From NCBI GenBank assembly GCA_026419785.1, contig JAODTK010001210.1, positions 1 through 64,000 of the forward strand: a stretch of 64,000 nucleotides of DNA. The letters are read 5' to 3'. The notes below the pieces were generated by a model. It was not told the origin of the DNA. It was given only the letters and a program-made list of their open reading frames with translations, and did not search any database. Both the position numbers and the translations under genes were made by a program. This stretch comes from Sclerodactyla briareus (taxonomy: Eukaryota; Echinodermata; Holothuroidea; Dendrochirotida; Sclerodactylidae). Below, one piece after another: positions 31,050-45,179 of the stretch. Positions within the stretch are counted from its first letter, which is position 1; every line of letters begins with the position of its first letter.

Positions 31050-33950
31050 GGTTGGCGCCGTAGATAGATGATAGAGAGAAACAGGCTCTTGCCGTGCATC
31101 AAAGTATTAGCTGTGGTGACACACAAAATCTCTTCTCAGATTGAACGATTTTATGCTGCTCCCGCTCCAGAAAACTACATGAATCGATCCCAGAAGATAT
31201 GATTTTGACCAGAGTGAGCGGTCTAAGATTCAACCCTTTTGGTGTTTCAAACTGCCTTCATTTGTTGCAGTGAAATACTATTTCTCATGTGATAATCCAC
31301 AATCACATCCTGGCTTTCTTTACACGTCATCCCATTACCATGTGTTCTTCCATCGCACCCTTGCAGGCGTGTAATAATAAATTCCTTCTGGCAGAACTGC
31401 AGGGACAGTACACTCTTTTGGGCTATATTTTGAACAATAACCAATCAGGGCACTTGTATGGAGTGGAACGTTTGAAAAGTTCAAACGCCAATGACAACAA
31501 CGCTGACAGCAGGGTCCTAGTCAGTCGTCTTTGGGATGGGCAGCTTGAACTGAATGAAAGGGCGAAAAAGATGGGCAATGCACTAAATTTGCCCTAACTG
31601 AATTAACACCCATCTCGGTTTTTTGAACACTAAGCTTAGTGAATGACGGGGCGAGAAAGATGGGCAAAGGCTTTGAATTTGCCCCGATCCAATGACTGTT
31701 ACAAAAGAAGTCAAGAGACTCAACCATTTTATACTTCAAGCGCACAAGGAAACGTGGTTTTCATGTTAAGATTCTGTTGATAACTTCTATTTTCCATTCA
31801 ATACCCAATAGCACTAGTCTGTTCGTAGTGCAAACTGCAAATGTGAAGACTCAAAACAGTACCAACATATAACATCGCTGTCCGCGTGGGTAATTCACCT
31901 TTCCTGATATCGAGATCAATATTGCACGATTTGCGTCGCTGAATATCCACTGCAGGAAACACAGTCTTCTTCTCGCACTGAAAGATAAGGTGCTTGGCAG
32001 TAATTCATAAATAACATCAAAATCGGCATTGTGGATTCAACACTCAAAAACACCACCTGCTCTTACAGACATTGGAATGGGTTATTATTGATATTTCACT
32101 GAAGACTAAAGCACATTACTTATTAGGTGTTTATCAAAACAGTGAATTTTGTCTTCTTATGCTGACCTCAGTGACGTGGGTCCCTGTACAAAGTGATAGC
32201 AAGATTAAATAGAGGCTAGGCTTTCATCCTCTGTGGAATGGGTAATTAATATGCTTGTAGATTATTTACTTTTGTCAGAAACGTCAAATTTTGTCCCTGC
32301 TTAGCTAATAGGACTTCTAAAATATGGAAGAGAAACAAATGTCAAAGAAGAATTTCGGTGGAATATATAATTTTTCTCGTGCCTGTAGGATTTTAGAAAA
32401 TAGTGTCAGGTTTTTCAAGTTGAATTTCAGGGCCCAAACACATAAAATTAGGATCGCAATGAGTACTTTTTAGAGCAGGTCATGCCTCTCACTGGCGGCG
32501 AGTGGGCCACTCTGGCGCTTTGAGGCATTCAACATGGCTTCGACTACTGGCACTAAACATTTGAAAATAAAGAAAACTGCAGCCAGTGAAATATCATTTC
32601 TCAAATGCTCTATTTGCTATTAAACATGACTAAACCGATCTCTTAAATAGCCATCCAATCCTCAGTAATTAATGCCCCTTCAAACACGTGTGCGCATGGT
32701 AAATACTTTGTACACACTAAACTTTTGAACAGTGAACTTTAGTCATAATGTTTACTGTGACAACATATTTGTTATTTTATTGTCCATTTAACCTTGGATA
32801 TTTCTTGTTTTTTTGTACTGCGGTTTGCACACTTTTCAGAAATTAGCACAAAATCCCTATAAAAGGATGAAAATGGTTGAACCAGAAACCTTAAAAAAGA
32901 GTACCAATCCATGCTGCCCACTGGGAGCCATAAATCCATTTTCTTCAGACTCCAACCGTATGCGAGTCGGTCTGTTTGACCCCTTTCAAGAAGCGATTCT
33001 GCTATCTCTAAATGGGCCTTCTTCAGGTCGAATGGTTTGTTGCAATAGGAACAAGTTTGATGTCATTTTGCACGTGGGATTGCCTTTACCGATACCTGAA
33101 AAGAAACTACATTGATCAGGTTCCTTCGAGAACGTTGCTTGACATGGAAATTCTGATTATGGTCATTTTAGGATGTTGCTTAGTGCACTGCCTTAAGGCG
33201 TGGGGAAATGTAAACTTGGGGGGTCTTGCCAGACGAAATTTTTTCACAAGGCCTCTGCGCCAAACCATGGTGGCCCTTCGCTCAGATAGTAACACCCAGT
33301 TGGCTTTCACGAAACTAGTTGATAAGGCTTTGTGTGTAGAGTGTAAACCTCAGAAGGTGTAAGTACCATTGAGTATGGTGAGGTTTGTTAGCAATTAATA
33401 CTAACCAATTCACACACATTTTTCCAGGGCAAAGCTATTGATAGGATTGCACCAAGCACTAACATATTAACAGCTGCCAATGTGGGAAGTATCCATGGGC
33501 TGAGTGGACTAGTCCTATGATGTGCACTAAAAAAATTTTGTTAGTGTGTGTGTATTTGCGTGTTCATCAGAGCATGTTCAAGTTTTTTTGCTGATAGCTT
33601 GAGTTTGAAAAGTTAACAGCCTGAAATTTACTCAGGGATGGAGTATCACAGAATGTGCCTTTTTCCACAAAATAGAAGGAAATTCTCAAATTTGTGACAT
33701 TTGCAGAAAAATGACATTTTGGGGCAATTATTTTCATTTCTGTTGACTTTTCAGTATTTTTCAAGTTGTGGTTTGCAACATGAAAAAAATTGTGACTCCA
33801 AGTTTGCTATAAGATAAAGCCCCAAAAAAAATCTTGCTATCTCCTGATGTGGATTTTTTTCTTTGTTAGCACCCCTGGCCAGCATCACACGGTACTTTGC
33901 ACTGGGAGCTTTTTGCCCACCATTATGTTCCATAGCAACTATGACTATGG
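31050..33950. other. AT-rich stretch with no recognised gene
   Basis: No coding motif, RNA gene or clear repeat boundary could be supported. Short internal repeats are seen (AAAGATGGGCAAWG at 31,567 and 31,657, about 90 bp apart). Confidence 0.4.
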
Positions 33951-34794
33951 TGACCACATCATTGAATAGAGGTGAATTGGCAAACTGACTCAATATCTCA
34001 TCCGACTCCTTCAGGACCAATAATACTATTGAATATAAGAATGCAAACTTGAAAAAATATACGTTCTTCTCACTCCAAATATCCGTGCAAAATTGCAAAA
34101 AGTGAAAAGTTCATATAGGTGGAAAATGATAGTTCAACCCACCAAAATTTGTAGTAATTCTAGAATTGTTTAAGTATAATTGCTGCGAAGCACCATTTGT
34201 TCTAATACTTTGTACCTTGTCATATAATTTGGAAACCATTCAGTCATCAAAAATCTCTAACTAATTATACACAACAAATTTTGCCAAAATGAACATTCCC
34301 TCACTAAAATCCACATTTTTACTATATTCTGCAGATTGCTGGAAAGTTGTAATTCATGCCTTCTTACTTGGTTTAACAATTGAATAATTAGCATTTGCTT
34401 CAGCAAACTGAAGAATTGCAGAAAAAACAAAAAAATCTGACTGAAACGCAAACGCACTCCCCACGAACAACCACACTAACGGACGCCTTTTCGAGTGCAC
34501 CTCTTTGCTGGACACCCCCCCTCCCAGCACCCATGGGGGGGGTAGCCGGGCCCATAGTGTACGGGCACCTTCATGAATAGTTTGTAACCACTACAAACAT
34601 TGCTATGGCAACCACACCCGTAATATAGTGAATACTGCCGCCACCGGACCGATGAATAACATCATCACGGCATCAAGGTGGTGAGTGGTAACCCCCACTA
34701 TCGGGTCCCCTTGTCTCAAAGACAATCCGCAGCAGGGCCGGGGGTGCCGGTCTAGACCCTAATTGGCTCCATACAGCATCTACCGAGCACACCT

Positions 34795-35270
34795 TTGGGA
34801 TATACCGGAGTCCACCTTTGTGTTCTTCCCTAGCCAAGTTAGTGAATATTCCATTGAGGGGTGGTTCTGTTCTCCCTTGTCCCTCTCATATTCTTGTAGA
34901 GAAGCAGTGTGAGGGCAGGCGTCATAACCGTGCCCCCGCGGTTCTCGGGGCCCTTCGGCTTATGCACTGCTCATCGAGGGCACCCTTGCCAGAGGTTGCA
35001 CATACTCTCTTACAGGTGGGCGCTATTGACAAAGATTTGTTGGTTCGGCATCACTCGCGGTGAAATTTCTGCATCCTGGTTAAGCGTCCTGGTTTATTCG
35101 CAAAATTCAACATACCCTCGTGGGTTATAGATTTGGCACTGGGATCAAAACCGTGATAGGCGCCAGATAGCCCTGGTGTTCTTTTGCCAGAGAAAGTATT
35201 CAGTTTGGAGATGTTTCAGTGCCGCATGTGTCGGCCCAGTATATTACGCCAAATTCCGTTCAGTGTGAAT
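34795..35270 (-). other. Copy A counterpart of the unidentified 190-codon frame
   Basis: Same sequence as 53,447-53,955 on the minus strand, but with numerous small indels, so no long frame remains. Unrecognised product. Confidence 0.5.
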
Positions 35271-35754
35271 ACTAGGTTCTGCGCAATGTGCCATGGTAAA
35301 GCAAGATAATATCAAAATATAATATAGAACTCCTCATTATGAATATAGATAGAATGGATATAGAATATATGAACTTGATGAAGCCCTATCACTGTTTGTG
35401 CTGTACAAACCGGACCTAAAACCCAAAATCTTCCCCGTCTTAAGTCCTAAGACTTGAAACCTGTGACATTGTCTTAGCTTGTTGGATATTGCCAGGCAGT
35501 TCTTTCCAGAGACGGCCACAAACCTGCAAAGGTGCGGTCGCCAAATTCTCACCTCGACCTCGGAACACAAAGAGTGGACTTTTCGACGACTGGCAGTTTC
35601 AATCTTGGTTGCTTCTATGCAGTAGATCTGTTAAATAATCAGAGGCTTGTCCCATTGCGACCTTCCACACAAGTATAGTATATTCTCTACTGTATTTGAC
35701 AGGATCCTAATAATAATATCGTGGACTCTCGATAGCTTGGTCTGACCATCCACT

Positions 35755-36035
35755 ATATCTTTTGTCTTGTGCTGGGCGCACGCATGGGATAGCTGGAGAA
35801 GGGAAGAATGAGGGGGGCCAATTTTGCATGGGCAGCCTCCATTTTCTATATTGCAATCTGTGTGTGACCCACCCCCCCCCACCCCCCCTCACCTTCATAT
35901 TGAGATACCGCCAGGAAGGCATCCTGGCCATATTTGTGTTTTGGTTAGGGATTCACAGCTGACCGGAGTGAAGTATCCAGGTCTGCACCCCCTGCCAGGC
36001 TTTGAATAGGATTCGATATATGCTCAGCAAGTACT
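35755..36035 (+). mobile_element. SINE-related repeat (divergent subfamily), copy A
   Basis: Body and tail resemble the tRNA-derived SINE (ATACCGCCAGGAAGGCATCC, GGGATTCACAGCTGACCG, GGTCTGCACC, CTTTGAATAGGATTCGAT, TGCTCAGCA). The tRNA head is missing and the middle is C-rich (CACCCCCCCCC). Confidence 0.6.
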
Positions 36036-36119
36036 CCATAAAATGGGAGGGAGAGTCACAAGAGCAAGACTTTTCCTGGTAGCACACCATTCGGATTCTA
36101 GTGGGATTATACCAAGGTA

Positions 36120-36765
36120 TTTTGTGAAGTGTTCCAAGATGACATGGAGCATATGCATGCTTTAAATGGGGGTGTTGATATGTGCTTGCTTTGATGTAAG
36201 TGTGGTCTACTAGATGCTTTGATGGTGGGGGTGGCCTATGTATGCTTCCGGGGGGGTGGGGTCTATGCAATGTGAATGGTGAGTGTGGCCATGCATGCTT
36301 TGGGTGGTGGATGTGGCCATGTATGCTTTGGGGTGGTCGGTGTGGCCTAGCCTCTTTGTAAGGTGGGTGGGCCCTTGCATGCTTTGACGGGTTGGTATGG
36401 CCCTATGCCTTCTTTGAAATGGTGGGTGTGGCCTATGCATTCTTTGGTGTTGGTGTGCCTATGCATGCTTCAAAGGGTTGGTATGGCCTATGCATGCTTT
36501 GAAGGGTGGGTGTGGCCTATGAATGCTTTGGGGGTGGGTGTGCATAGCATGCTTCAAAGGGTTGGTATGGCCATGAATGCTCTGGTTGGGGGTGTGGACT
36601 ATGCATGCTTAGATGGATGGTGAATGTGGCCCATGCTTTGCGATGGTGGCTGTGGGTCCAGATGCTTAGATGGTGGTGTGGTCTGTGTGCTTTGGATTGG
36701 AGTGGGGTGTGACATATGGCATGTTTTGGATGGTGGGTTTGTCTATGCATTCTTTGCGGTAGTTG
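36120..36765 (+). repeat. TGTGGCCTATGCATGCTT minisatellite, copy A
   Basis: About 15-17 units of roughly 36-40 bp built on 'GGTGGGTGTGGCCTATGCAT' and 'GCTTTGGAT'. It has a clear strand bias (G/T on plus). The duplicate array at 55.9 kb is nearly twice as long. Confidence 0.85.
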
Positions 36766-38089
36766 GCCATGTCTCATGAGGGCGCCCCAATTGTACTAAG
36801 TGAGCTGTTGTCGACACACTCCCAGTGCAGGTAGTAGACACCCCGCGCCGATTTAAAAGGGGTAACATGCATACTGTCATTTGAGGGATGCCTGTCAGAA
36901 GAAGGAAAAGGCCCTCATGGCGTATAGGGTTGACAATGAATTCAGCTGTTTCTAGTCTTGTTAATCTCCAAGCATTTCGAATGATACTTACATTTAGATA
37001 ATCGGACGCCAATGCATAAACAGTAGGTTGCTTACGAACTTGGGATACTTTTCAAAGGGGAATCGGCCGAACTCAACGTGGCAGAAGATTCAATCTGTGA
37101 TGGGTGAAGAGCCGGAAGGTGTAGTATATAGTGCTTACTGGCTTGTAAGCTTTACTCATAATACGGGCACACTAAAACTGAAGTATCACAAACGCTAATT
37201 AATCTCTAGGCAATAGCCAGATTATAACATTTTGTCAAAAGGTATGCTACCATTGTCATCATGTATCCACTCTCAGATCAATTCATAACCATGCTTCGTA
37301 TCGTGAGAGCCCTCTTAGGGAATGAGGTTGTAAGTTTCTCAGTGGGGACGGGAGGATGGAGCACCGGATTATAGAGGTTGAGCACATGTGGGTAAACTTT
37401 TTTGGTAGTGTACGCTGGAGTGCACATACTATATACCTGGAGATGGACCACATTCCTGTCATCCTCTGTAACTAGATGATTTTGTACATGAAGAATTCCC
37501 TACCTTAGGCTATAGCCTTGCTAAGTAGCTAACAAGTCTGGCGCGTCCCACCTATGCCTAGTATTGGTTCCGACGAGTCACTGATAATCAGGGAGTAATT
37601 CATGTGCCAGCACTTTGATCCAAATCCGAAGATATGGACAGCATACCGTCTCCATTATGTGAACTCCTTACCCGTTAGAACTTCGATTCACAAAACTAGC
37701 ACATGTTCAAAATATCATCATTTTATCCAAGGTTCATTGCACCACAACGTGTATCAACCTAAAAGAGTCATCCACACCAACACATGACAAAACACTCCCA
37801 TTCAATCTCACCAGGTCCCAATCTTTTTTGGTTGTCCGAACCTCGAAAATGACCAAAGACTCTGATCAATCTCTATTTCCGAAAAACTTTCCGGTCAGAA
37901 TTTTCACTGTGGCATCTCTGTCTTGTTTCACCTCCGACCAACCTTTTAATGCGCCCACTTCATCGTGTCCCCCGACTGCCCAATGGGTTAGCAGCCCTTG
38001 CGGCGCTCGATACTTTTCACAAGGCACCTCACATGGTCCCCATTTCAACACGTGGATAACGCGAGACAGTTGAGGACACATGCCTTGTG

Positions 38090-38245
38090 CTAGGGAGACA
38101 CTACGGTAAAAGCCTGCGGGCTTTGTGGAATTCGAACTCAGAATCCGCACTTCCGACACACGTCCGGAGCTCTGCCGACTGTGCTGATCCGCCTTCTTGA
38201 GATACACCATGGAAGCTCTCCCAGTGAGGCAGCACCAATGCCACA
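38090..38245 (-). mobile_element. tRNA-headed SINE, second family, copy A
   Basis: On the minus strand, GGATCAGCACAGTCGGCAGA (A-box-like) is followed after about 35 bp by GAGTTCGAATTCCAC (B-box-like). Distinct in body from the SINE at 30.5 kb. Counterpart at 58.4 kb. Confidence 0.5.
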
Positions 38246-39589
38246 TTTGTGTACCCAGGTTAACTTTGTCTACTCAGTGTTCCTTCCATTGTACTTGACA
38301 GATGAATTTTTTGCTCATTTCATCTTTGTGAGCTAATAAGCTTCATGAATATGACCTTCAGGGTCTTCGGCTTTCATTTCTTCAGGAATGAGTCTCCTCC
38401 CTTATTCCTAAACCTCCATCGCCTGTCGCCCTTGATCCCCAGTAGCGTCATTAGGAATCCCATTGAAAGTTTGCGGATCTCTATATGTGTGTCGACAATT
38501 GGTGATAGATACTACGTCATTCAGCCTTCAAATAAGGGACCTGATTGACTGACAAGTCATGGACACTATTAAATCATCTAACAGAGCTAACATTCCAGGA
38601 GACTGAAATCAGGCCACGCCCACAATGCCAGACTCGATAATTTTGTATACAAAATTGATAAGTAATTTGACAACACAGCTGATTACGGATTACCTGACCC
38701 CTTTCGTCGAGTCGCCGTGGCGCAATGATCTTTCACTAACAGTCAATGAAACGCCCCTAATGTGTTAGAGTAGAGCGTAATAAAGCCACTTTCTCTGCAA
38801 CCTTTCAGCTGTGAGCCAGAGGCTCGATGGGAACGGAACCAATTCACCTGATGCTAGGCCAAAGTTTTGTACTACCCACTTTCTTTCTCGAGTCGTTCTT
38901 CTGCCTAGCGTAGCCCACACTCTTTTTCCCTGGTGCTTCTCCTGAGCTGTGGCCAGATACCAAGGGAGTTGAAGAAATTTTCTCCTGAAACGCTGTCACA
39001 ACGACGCATTCTCGCCATATATCCTACCGGGAATCGAGCGAGGACATCTAGAAGAAATATGTATAGAGTTTCTCTGGTGTGGTCCGATCAAGATCGATGT
39101 AGACCTGCCGATCTCCCTTCGTATCTGACTGAAGAAGTAATATGGAATCTTTCTTGATAGTTAATACGGATGCATTTAACAGGGATGAGAAAATTGCTTG
39201 TAGAATATCATCTGATCTAAAAATTCCTACTAATATTGCAATATGGGGCAAATAAAAGTGACCTCTCCGTCCTTTCCTACTTTCTTGAAGTCCTAAGGAA
39301 TCTAGATGGCTGTCATGCATGGCCTGTCTGCACATGGTAACTGTAAATGTGGCCACTAAACTGAGCATATTGGAGGATTGAGCTTGGTAACCTGTTTTCC
39401 CCATATGAACATTTCAAGGTAATCTGATCTGAGGTCACCAGAGTCAACGTATACAACCTTGTAAACAGGACATTCTGATGCTTGCTCCATTAAGTTGGTT
39501 GTAGCTTTTGTTATGGAGGAGTGCAAGCACTCTAATTGTTATTGGGTAATTGGGGGTTGGGAAATTAGGAAAAATTTGAGGTTCTGTGG

Positions 39590-39770
39590 CTGAGCCCGTT
39601 GCTGTTCATTAAAGTCCCTGAAGCTTTGTCTACTGAATTTAGAAGTTGTTGCCTTTGGAGATAACTTATGCTGAAGACGTTGTGCTAATTGGCTGAAACT
39701 ATGGAGGAATTTGTCCTGAAGATATGGAATGTTGTGTATAGAGCAATGAGGGTCTCAAAGTTAGTATGCA
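39590..39770 (+). mobile_element. LINE reverse transcriptase fragment, copy A
   Basis: Counterpart of 59,855-60,040. AETMEEFVLKIWN can be read, and the catalytic YADD is broken by small changes. Lies in a G/A-rich repeat context. Confidence 0.5.
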
Positions 39771-40711
39771 GAAGTTATGGTCAGTCTCGTGTATGTGTTT
39801 GTTTACGTTTACCTTGTGCATCATTTAAGGTCCATGGGGGAGGGGAGGCCAAATATTGGTATTATGGGCACAAGCTCGTACGTTTACCCTAATCAGGCTA
39901 ATCACACATGCCTAGTCATACCAGTTTAAGGATTTAGGGACTGGTTATTGAGATAGTTTCAATTAATAACTATATATAGGGAAGGTAAACAGCCCTAGAA
40001 AACTACCGGAGCCCCTGAACAGGCAGCATTTGATTTTTGAAGACCTACTCACTGGATGGATAGAACCATGCTAATGTGGTACCACTCGATCCACCAGCAT
40101 GGAGCCTGCAAGAGCGATGACCACTATTCTCCAACAGTTACAAGGATATTATACATTGTCATCCATTTTATTGTGAAGTTTGATTCGACAAAGTTTGGGT
40201 GTAACAATGAGAGGTATATCAGTGGCCAATTTCATCAAATCCTAGCTGAGATTGCCTATGGAAGTGATATACACATACTAAAGTATATAGTGTGTCATAT
40301 ATAAACATGTGGCTAATTCCTAAATTGCCTTATTTTACGAATGACCCTAGCACCACCTTACCGAAAATGTGTACAGCGATTTGCCTATCATTAGATGCTT
40401 TGATCGGATTTGAAGGATGTCATTGGTATATATGTATCGATTATGTGCTGATAATCTGTATTCAGTGGAACCGGCTGGATTGTTTGGTAGGAATTTGTTT
40501 AGATTTAAAAGACTCACATATTTTTTGTGATCTGCATTGAGTCTGTCCAAGTAGCAGGCCCAGCGTCATGAAGCCATGATGAAGAGAAAGAAGTAGGCCG
40601 CCGGCTTGATCTCTGTCTTCATGCTCGGCTGAAATGGAGAAAATATCTCTAGGAGAGTGTTGTGATACTGAATGACCCTCTTGCCATGTCGGCAAAATGA
40701 CCATCATGGTG

Positions 40712-41092
40712 TGTGCATGCCTGTTTGGGATGCCAAACGACTCTCCCCGGGTAAATCTCGTATCCATTGTCCTCTATTGTCAGGCCCCACACAATATGCT
40801 GTACAATGGGGCCCCTATATATGGCCTCTACCGAAAACCGCCAAGATGGCTGATTGTAGCGGGGGGGGGGCTGGAGGTGAACAATAGTTTCTCTTGAGGT
40901 ATTTTGCTAACACACTCTTCTCTCGGTCCCCTTCCCCAAAGGACATGATCATCTACCCCAGCCCTCCCCTTCCCCCTCTCCACTACTCAGACCAGCCCGC
41001 CCATTCGGAAATGCTGACTTGTACAGTACAATGTGGTTAACAGCATCGCGTCATCTGTGCCTATATATGCTTATGGTATGCAGGTCATGATG
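40712..41092. mobile_element. 0.38-kb block present only in copy A
   Basis: Copy B runs CATCATGGTG straight into CTGAACACG (60,919-60,935). Copy A has 0.38 kb between these, bounded by TCATGGTG on the left and TCATGATG on the right, which could be an 8-bp target duplication. No coding motif. Either an insertion in A or a deletion in B. Confidence 0.45.
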
Positions 41093-43149
41093 AACTGAAC
41101 ACGTACCTTTAAATGTAACCCTCATGAACCCGAGTAGGGGCTTATCGACATATATCAACAATGGAATGGGCAACTTTCACTGAAGATGTTACTTTACAGT
41201 TTATACCATTTATTTTCATTTATCATAGCTCACTCTCCCTATTGACAAACAAATGCAATTTGTGAGGCCCTAGACACATGCTGCAAGCTGGTAAAGGGGG
41301 TCTGATCCCCCCAAATTCTGTTCCCGCCACTGGCTGTTTGATGAATTCATGAGTCTCCGGGGTAACTCAGGGAGGTGGGGAAGGGGGGTGCTGGCAGTAT
41401 TCTTGTCCTCTTTCATTCATCTAATAGCCTTTGATCCATATGGTCAGAGATCTGAGATTTCAGTCATTATAATATATCATTTTTCTCATAATTGAAAAGG
41501 TTTTGATACTGGTATGACTCCTCTCTTCCTAACCCCCTTCCCCCATAAATGAATGACCAAAAAAAAATGCTCGTAATTAAAGCCTTCATAACGGCCTCTG
41601 TTCCATGTCCTCTCTTCACCATGCAGACCCATACTGTAGTAAGCTATTGTATTGACTGATATAAAAACTCTCAATTGAAAAACAACTTCTGTTGAAACGA
41701 TATTATTTGGTCAAATTTTTCAATTTTGTGGAGAGGTCATTTTAGTCGTTAAAATCTGCAGACTGAACACGATTTTCTCCAAAATAGAAATGATTTGAGT
41801 GCTGTAATTTTCGACTGAAGTTTTTCTTGTCGATGAGGTATCGAATAATGGCATTCATTTTCGATATCTTTGATGCTAATTTTCTCAAATATTTCAAAGG
41901 CCAAAATGAACTTTAAAGGCATAAATGCCTACTCACAGTAAACATCCGTCTTGGCACGATACTTCCGGCAGCTGGGCACTATTAATTCTCTTAACTTGGC
42001 TCGCCCCAACATGCCTGACACTGATATTTGAGCCTCTCAACAAATTCTTGTTAACAGTGTCTATTGTCCCACCTGCTGCAGCTTGCATACTCAGTTTCTG
42101 TATGAGCTTGGTTTTTCATAATACCATTACAGTGTACTATCTCCACAGTATTTTATCAACACTAAAATAAATTAGTTATCACATACAACTATAACGCTAT
42201 TTGTCATATGCTCTTTGTAAGTCTGTCTCACCTTCACGATTACGCAAATTTTACACAGGTCTAAAGCACAATAGCCTATATGTCATAGCTTGCTATTATA
42301 CCAAATTCATGCCTTAATACTGTAACCTGTTGAGCCCTGAATTATATTGCCTTAAAATTCACCCATCATGGTTTGTTGTATTCATTGTTGGGTGGAGAAT
42401 ATTTGAAGGACCCTCTCCATGCTTGAAGCATAGCTTAGGGATGGAGTCAATCATTCCAACGAAGTCCTATCTTCATTGTAGTCCATTCTTCATTGTAATT
42501 TATGTCCCAAAAATAAATTTACTTTATAATATTTTATCATCATCGTTATTCCTTACTATGACGGACTGTGGATACTCCTTATGCTATATAGAAACTGTTG
42601 CAGGGTGCCATAGCAATGGTTGCATGAACCATTAGGTTTTTGCAACAGTTTCCATTATAGGTATTCTATGTTGTACCCATGGGTGTGGTTGTCCAGGCCT
42701 GAGGTGCACTCCAAATTGTGTCTGTTTGTGTCAGTTCGTTTTTTTGTGTTGATGCAAATTTCTGACCGGATTTCATCAAATATCCCGAGTTTGGAAATGG
42801 CCAAACAGGCTCACATTTACATAAGGTAATGTCCCAGAGCACACATTTTTTCCTAACACTAGGCTAAATGAGTGGAATTAGGGGAGAGAAACCGTTTAGG
42901 GCAATTTATTCCCATTTCCAAATATTTTTCAGTATATTAGTTGGTAATGGTCGAATATTCAAAGGCTGAGGTCTTAAAAATATTGTGTTTTTCCCTGCAA
43001 ATGGACAAAATTGGCATTTTTTCATTCAGGAGAACCTTTCATTTTATTTATAGCATTTTGACAAATCTTATTATTCCTCGAACTATTTTTCATTTTGCAA
43101 GAAGCAGAAAGGCAAAACATGGTTTCCCTTTCTAATTGGCAAACAATTA

Positions 43150-44480
43150 TACGCAAAGTATGGATTCTTGGGAAAATGTTCTGTCTGGGCTCAGTATGGC
43201 AATTTCTGTCTCGTGCTGACTTTTGTTCAAGGAGAGACTAGTGGTCACTTTGTTTGTGTCCTGTCTGTCTGTCTGTCCGTCCGGTTCGTCCCGGCCATCC
43301 GTCTGTCTGTCTGTCTGTCATCCCGTCCGTATGTACATTTGATCTCTCATAACCCTTGAAGCGGTCAAATGCTGTAAACCTTTTTTGAGAAGGTGTACGG
43401 TGGAGAGTTTGTGTGATGTGCATCTATTCTTTTGTCCCAAAGATGGTACTCATTGTGCATATATTTGCATATGTTAAATGAAAACTTGCCCGGAAATAAT
43501 CTCTCTTGATATAACAACTATGAGGTAGATGAACTGATTTAGAGATTTCGAAGCATTATATGTTGCTAATTACGTGTATACATTTCGCATGATTTATGCG
43601 ATTTCGAAAGTAATTGTTGGATTTTCATGAAACTCGGTGGAGGTGGGTTTAGTTTATAGTCCCAATAAATTTGGCAGTCGAGGATGATAGCCACTAAAGG
43701 TCAGTTAATGTGGACTAATTTTCCATTTAAATAGTCCAATTTGCCTAATCTATGCAGCTTTTGAAGTTGGTTAAATTTCCATGAAACTTGGTGGAGATGG
43801 TACACACCTTCAATCCTGATCAATTTAACAACGTCGTCAAGGTCACTGAAGGTCATTTATCTTACTTTTTCGCAGTTTCGTTAAAAAAAACTATAAATGA
43901 TCGAAATGAGTGAGTTAGGGTGTTCGTATTGTTTGTCATGGTAATTTCTTTTCTGGAATTTGATGGATCGAGAGAACATGTAATGGTGAGTGTCAAAAGG
44001 TCGGAAGGTCAAGTTCTTTAGCAAATGTGCTTATTTTAGCTTTACAGGACAAAAATAAAAACTTTCCAATTCCCAGATCTTGATAAAATAGAGCTCTGTG
44101 TGCTATATAGACTAAACCAACTCCCACTTCGATCTGACCACCATGGTCTTCAAGTCAAAGGTTGGTTTTGGTAACTTTTCAGCGATAGCATGGGGGTATG
44201 TATCTGTTTACATAAGCTTTTAGGGCCTTGGTGGCATTAGCCTTTGCTGAGACCAGTATTTTTTCGGTAAGAACTGTTATTCTTCAAGGTTCATTCAAGT
44301 TCCTGGACTTATAGGACAAAAAAAAAAAAAAACTTTGCCAAATAAACATTTTTTCTGCAAGAACCCTCTAAAGACTGTGTATGCGATATGGTGTTTATTT
44401 TGAGACATGGTGCTATTATTGATGGGACATTTTCATAAGAACTTTATGCCCGTCATATAGTCAAAGGTCATACACGGCCA
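43150..44480. repeat. Dispersed/tandem repeat with GAAACTTGGTGGA and TTTGCATAATTTATGC phrases
   Basis: Three or more units of about 130-220 bp share 'ATTTTCATGAAACTCGGTGG', 'AAGGTCACTGAAGGTCATTT' and 'TTTGCATAATTTATGC'-like phrases. The same family starts right after copy B at 62.9 kb, so it borders both duplicated segments. Confidence 0.65.
43255..43337. repeat. (GTCT)n microsatellite
   Basis: Interrupted tetranucleotide CTGT/CCGT run. Confidence 0.9.
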
Positions 44481-45179
44481 ATTATCAGATGTAATTAATC
44501 ATAATAATTATTCCAATGATTTTTTATCTTGCCTGAACTTCAAGATCTATTTCATATATTCAACTTACCACCCAATATTGGACCCTGAAACCCCACCCCC
44601 GCCCTTGAACCTCTGGCAATACACAAAAAGTCGGTTGGCCCCGCCATCGCCCTTCTCTTTTTGCCAGACGTTTCGTCTACAATTGGCATCTTGTCTTAGA
44701 AATCGTCAAGAATTTCACCCTTAGATTTAGGTCTTACGACTCCATCCTCGTTTTATCATTTGGATCAACCTGTCTACAGTTGTTTTCACCTATTCCAAAC
44801 GATTTTTCTTACGGTTATGTCGTTTTGAAGGCCTTATTCTCTCTCTCGCTCTCGTTTGCGTAAGTCCTTTTGTTTTAGCCTAAGCTGCACCTAACACAGT
44901 ATCCGTTACACGTTCCCTACTGCCTAACTCCCAGTGCGTTGGACTTCGGCCGTATTGTTCGGCAGCCGGCTGGGACTTGTTGTCATGGTGGTTCCCTGCC
45001 TGCCCGCCCGCCCTCTTCCCTCCCTCCTTCCCCCTGGGTTCCCCTTCCCTACCTTCCCTTCCCCTCCCGTCCCTGGGTTGGGGGTGCCCGCGCGCAGCGC
45101 AGGGGATCTAGTTACGTAATCGAGTAGAGAGGGGGAACGGGAACTCGGAGTAAGTACCTTCTTCCTGTATGTATTATGG

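Larger units (their letters stand above)
33955..42885 (+). repeat. Segmental duplication, copy A
   Basis: Colinear and in the same orientation as 52,563-62,905. Shared landmarks include CTATTGACAAAGATTTGTTG (35,025/53,690), TGGTTCGGCATCACTCGCGG, ATACGGGCACACTAAAACTG (37,161/57,445), CATGGAGCCTGCAA (40,099/60,357) and AGCACACATTTTTTCCTA (42,839/62,842). Between landmarks the sequences are near-identical except for frequent 1-3-bp indels. Copy A has a shorter minisatellite and a 0.38-kb block absent from copy B. Confidence 0.9.

Noticed and set aside
27068-33950. C-terminal CFAP65 exons
   Set aside because: I looked for the charged tail and the later family motifs after SHAVSFEWF and found none; the rest of the gene must lie elsewhere or be unreadable.
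36120-36765. CRISPR-like repeat array
   Set aside because: Units are contiguous with no unique spacers, imperfect, and in an animal genome; it is a minisatellite.
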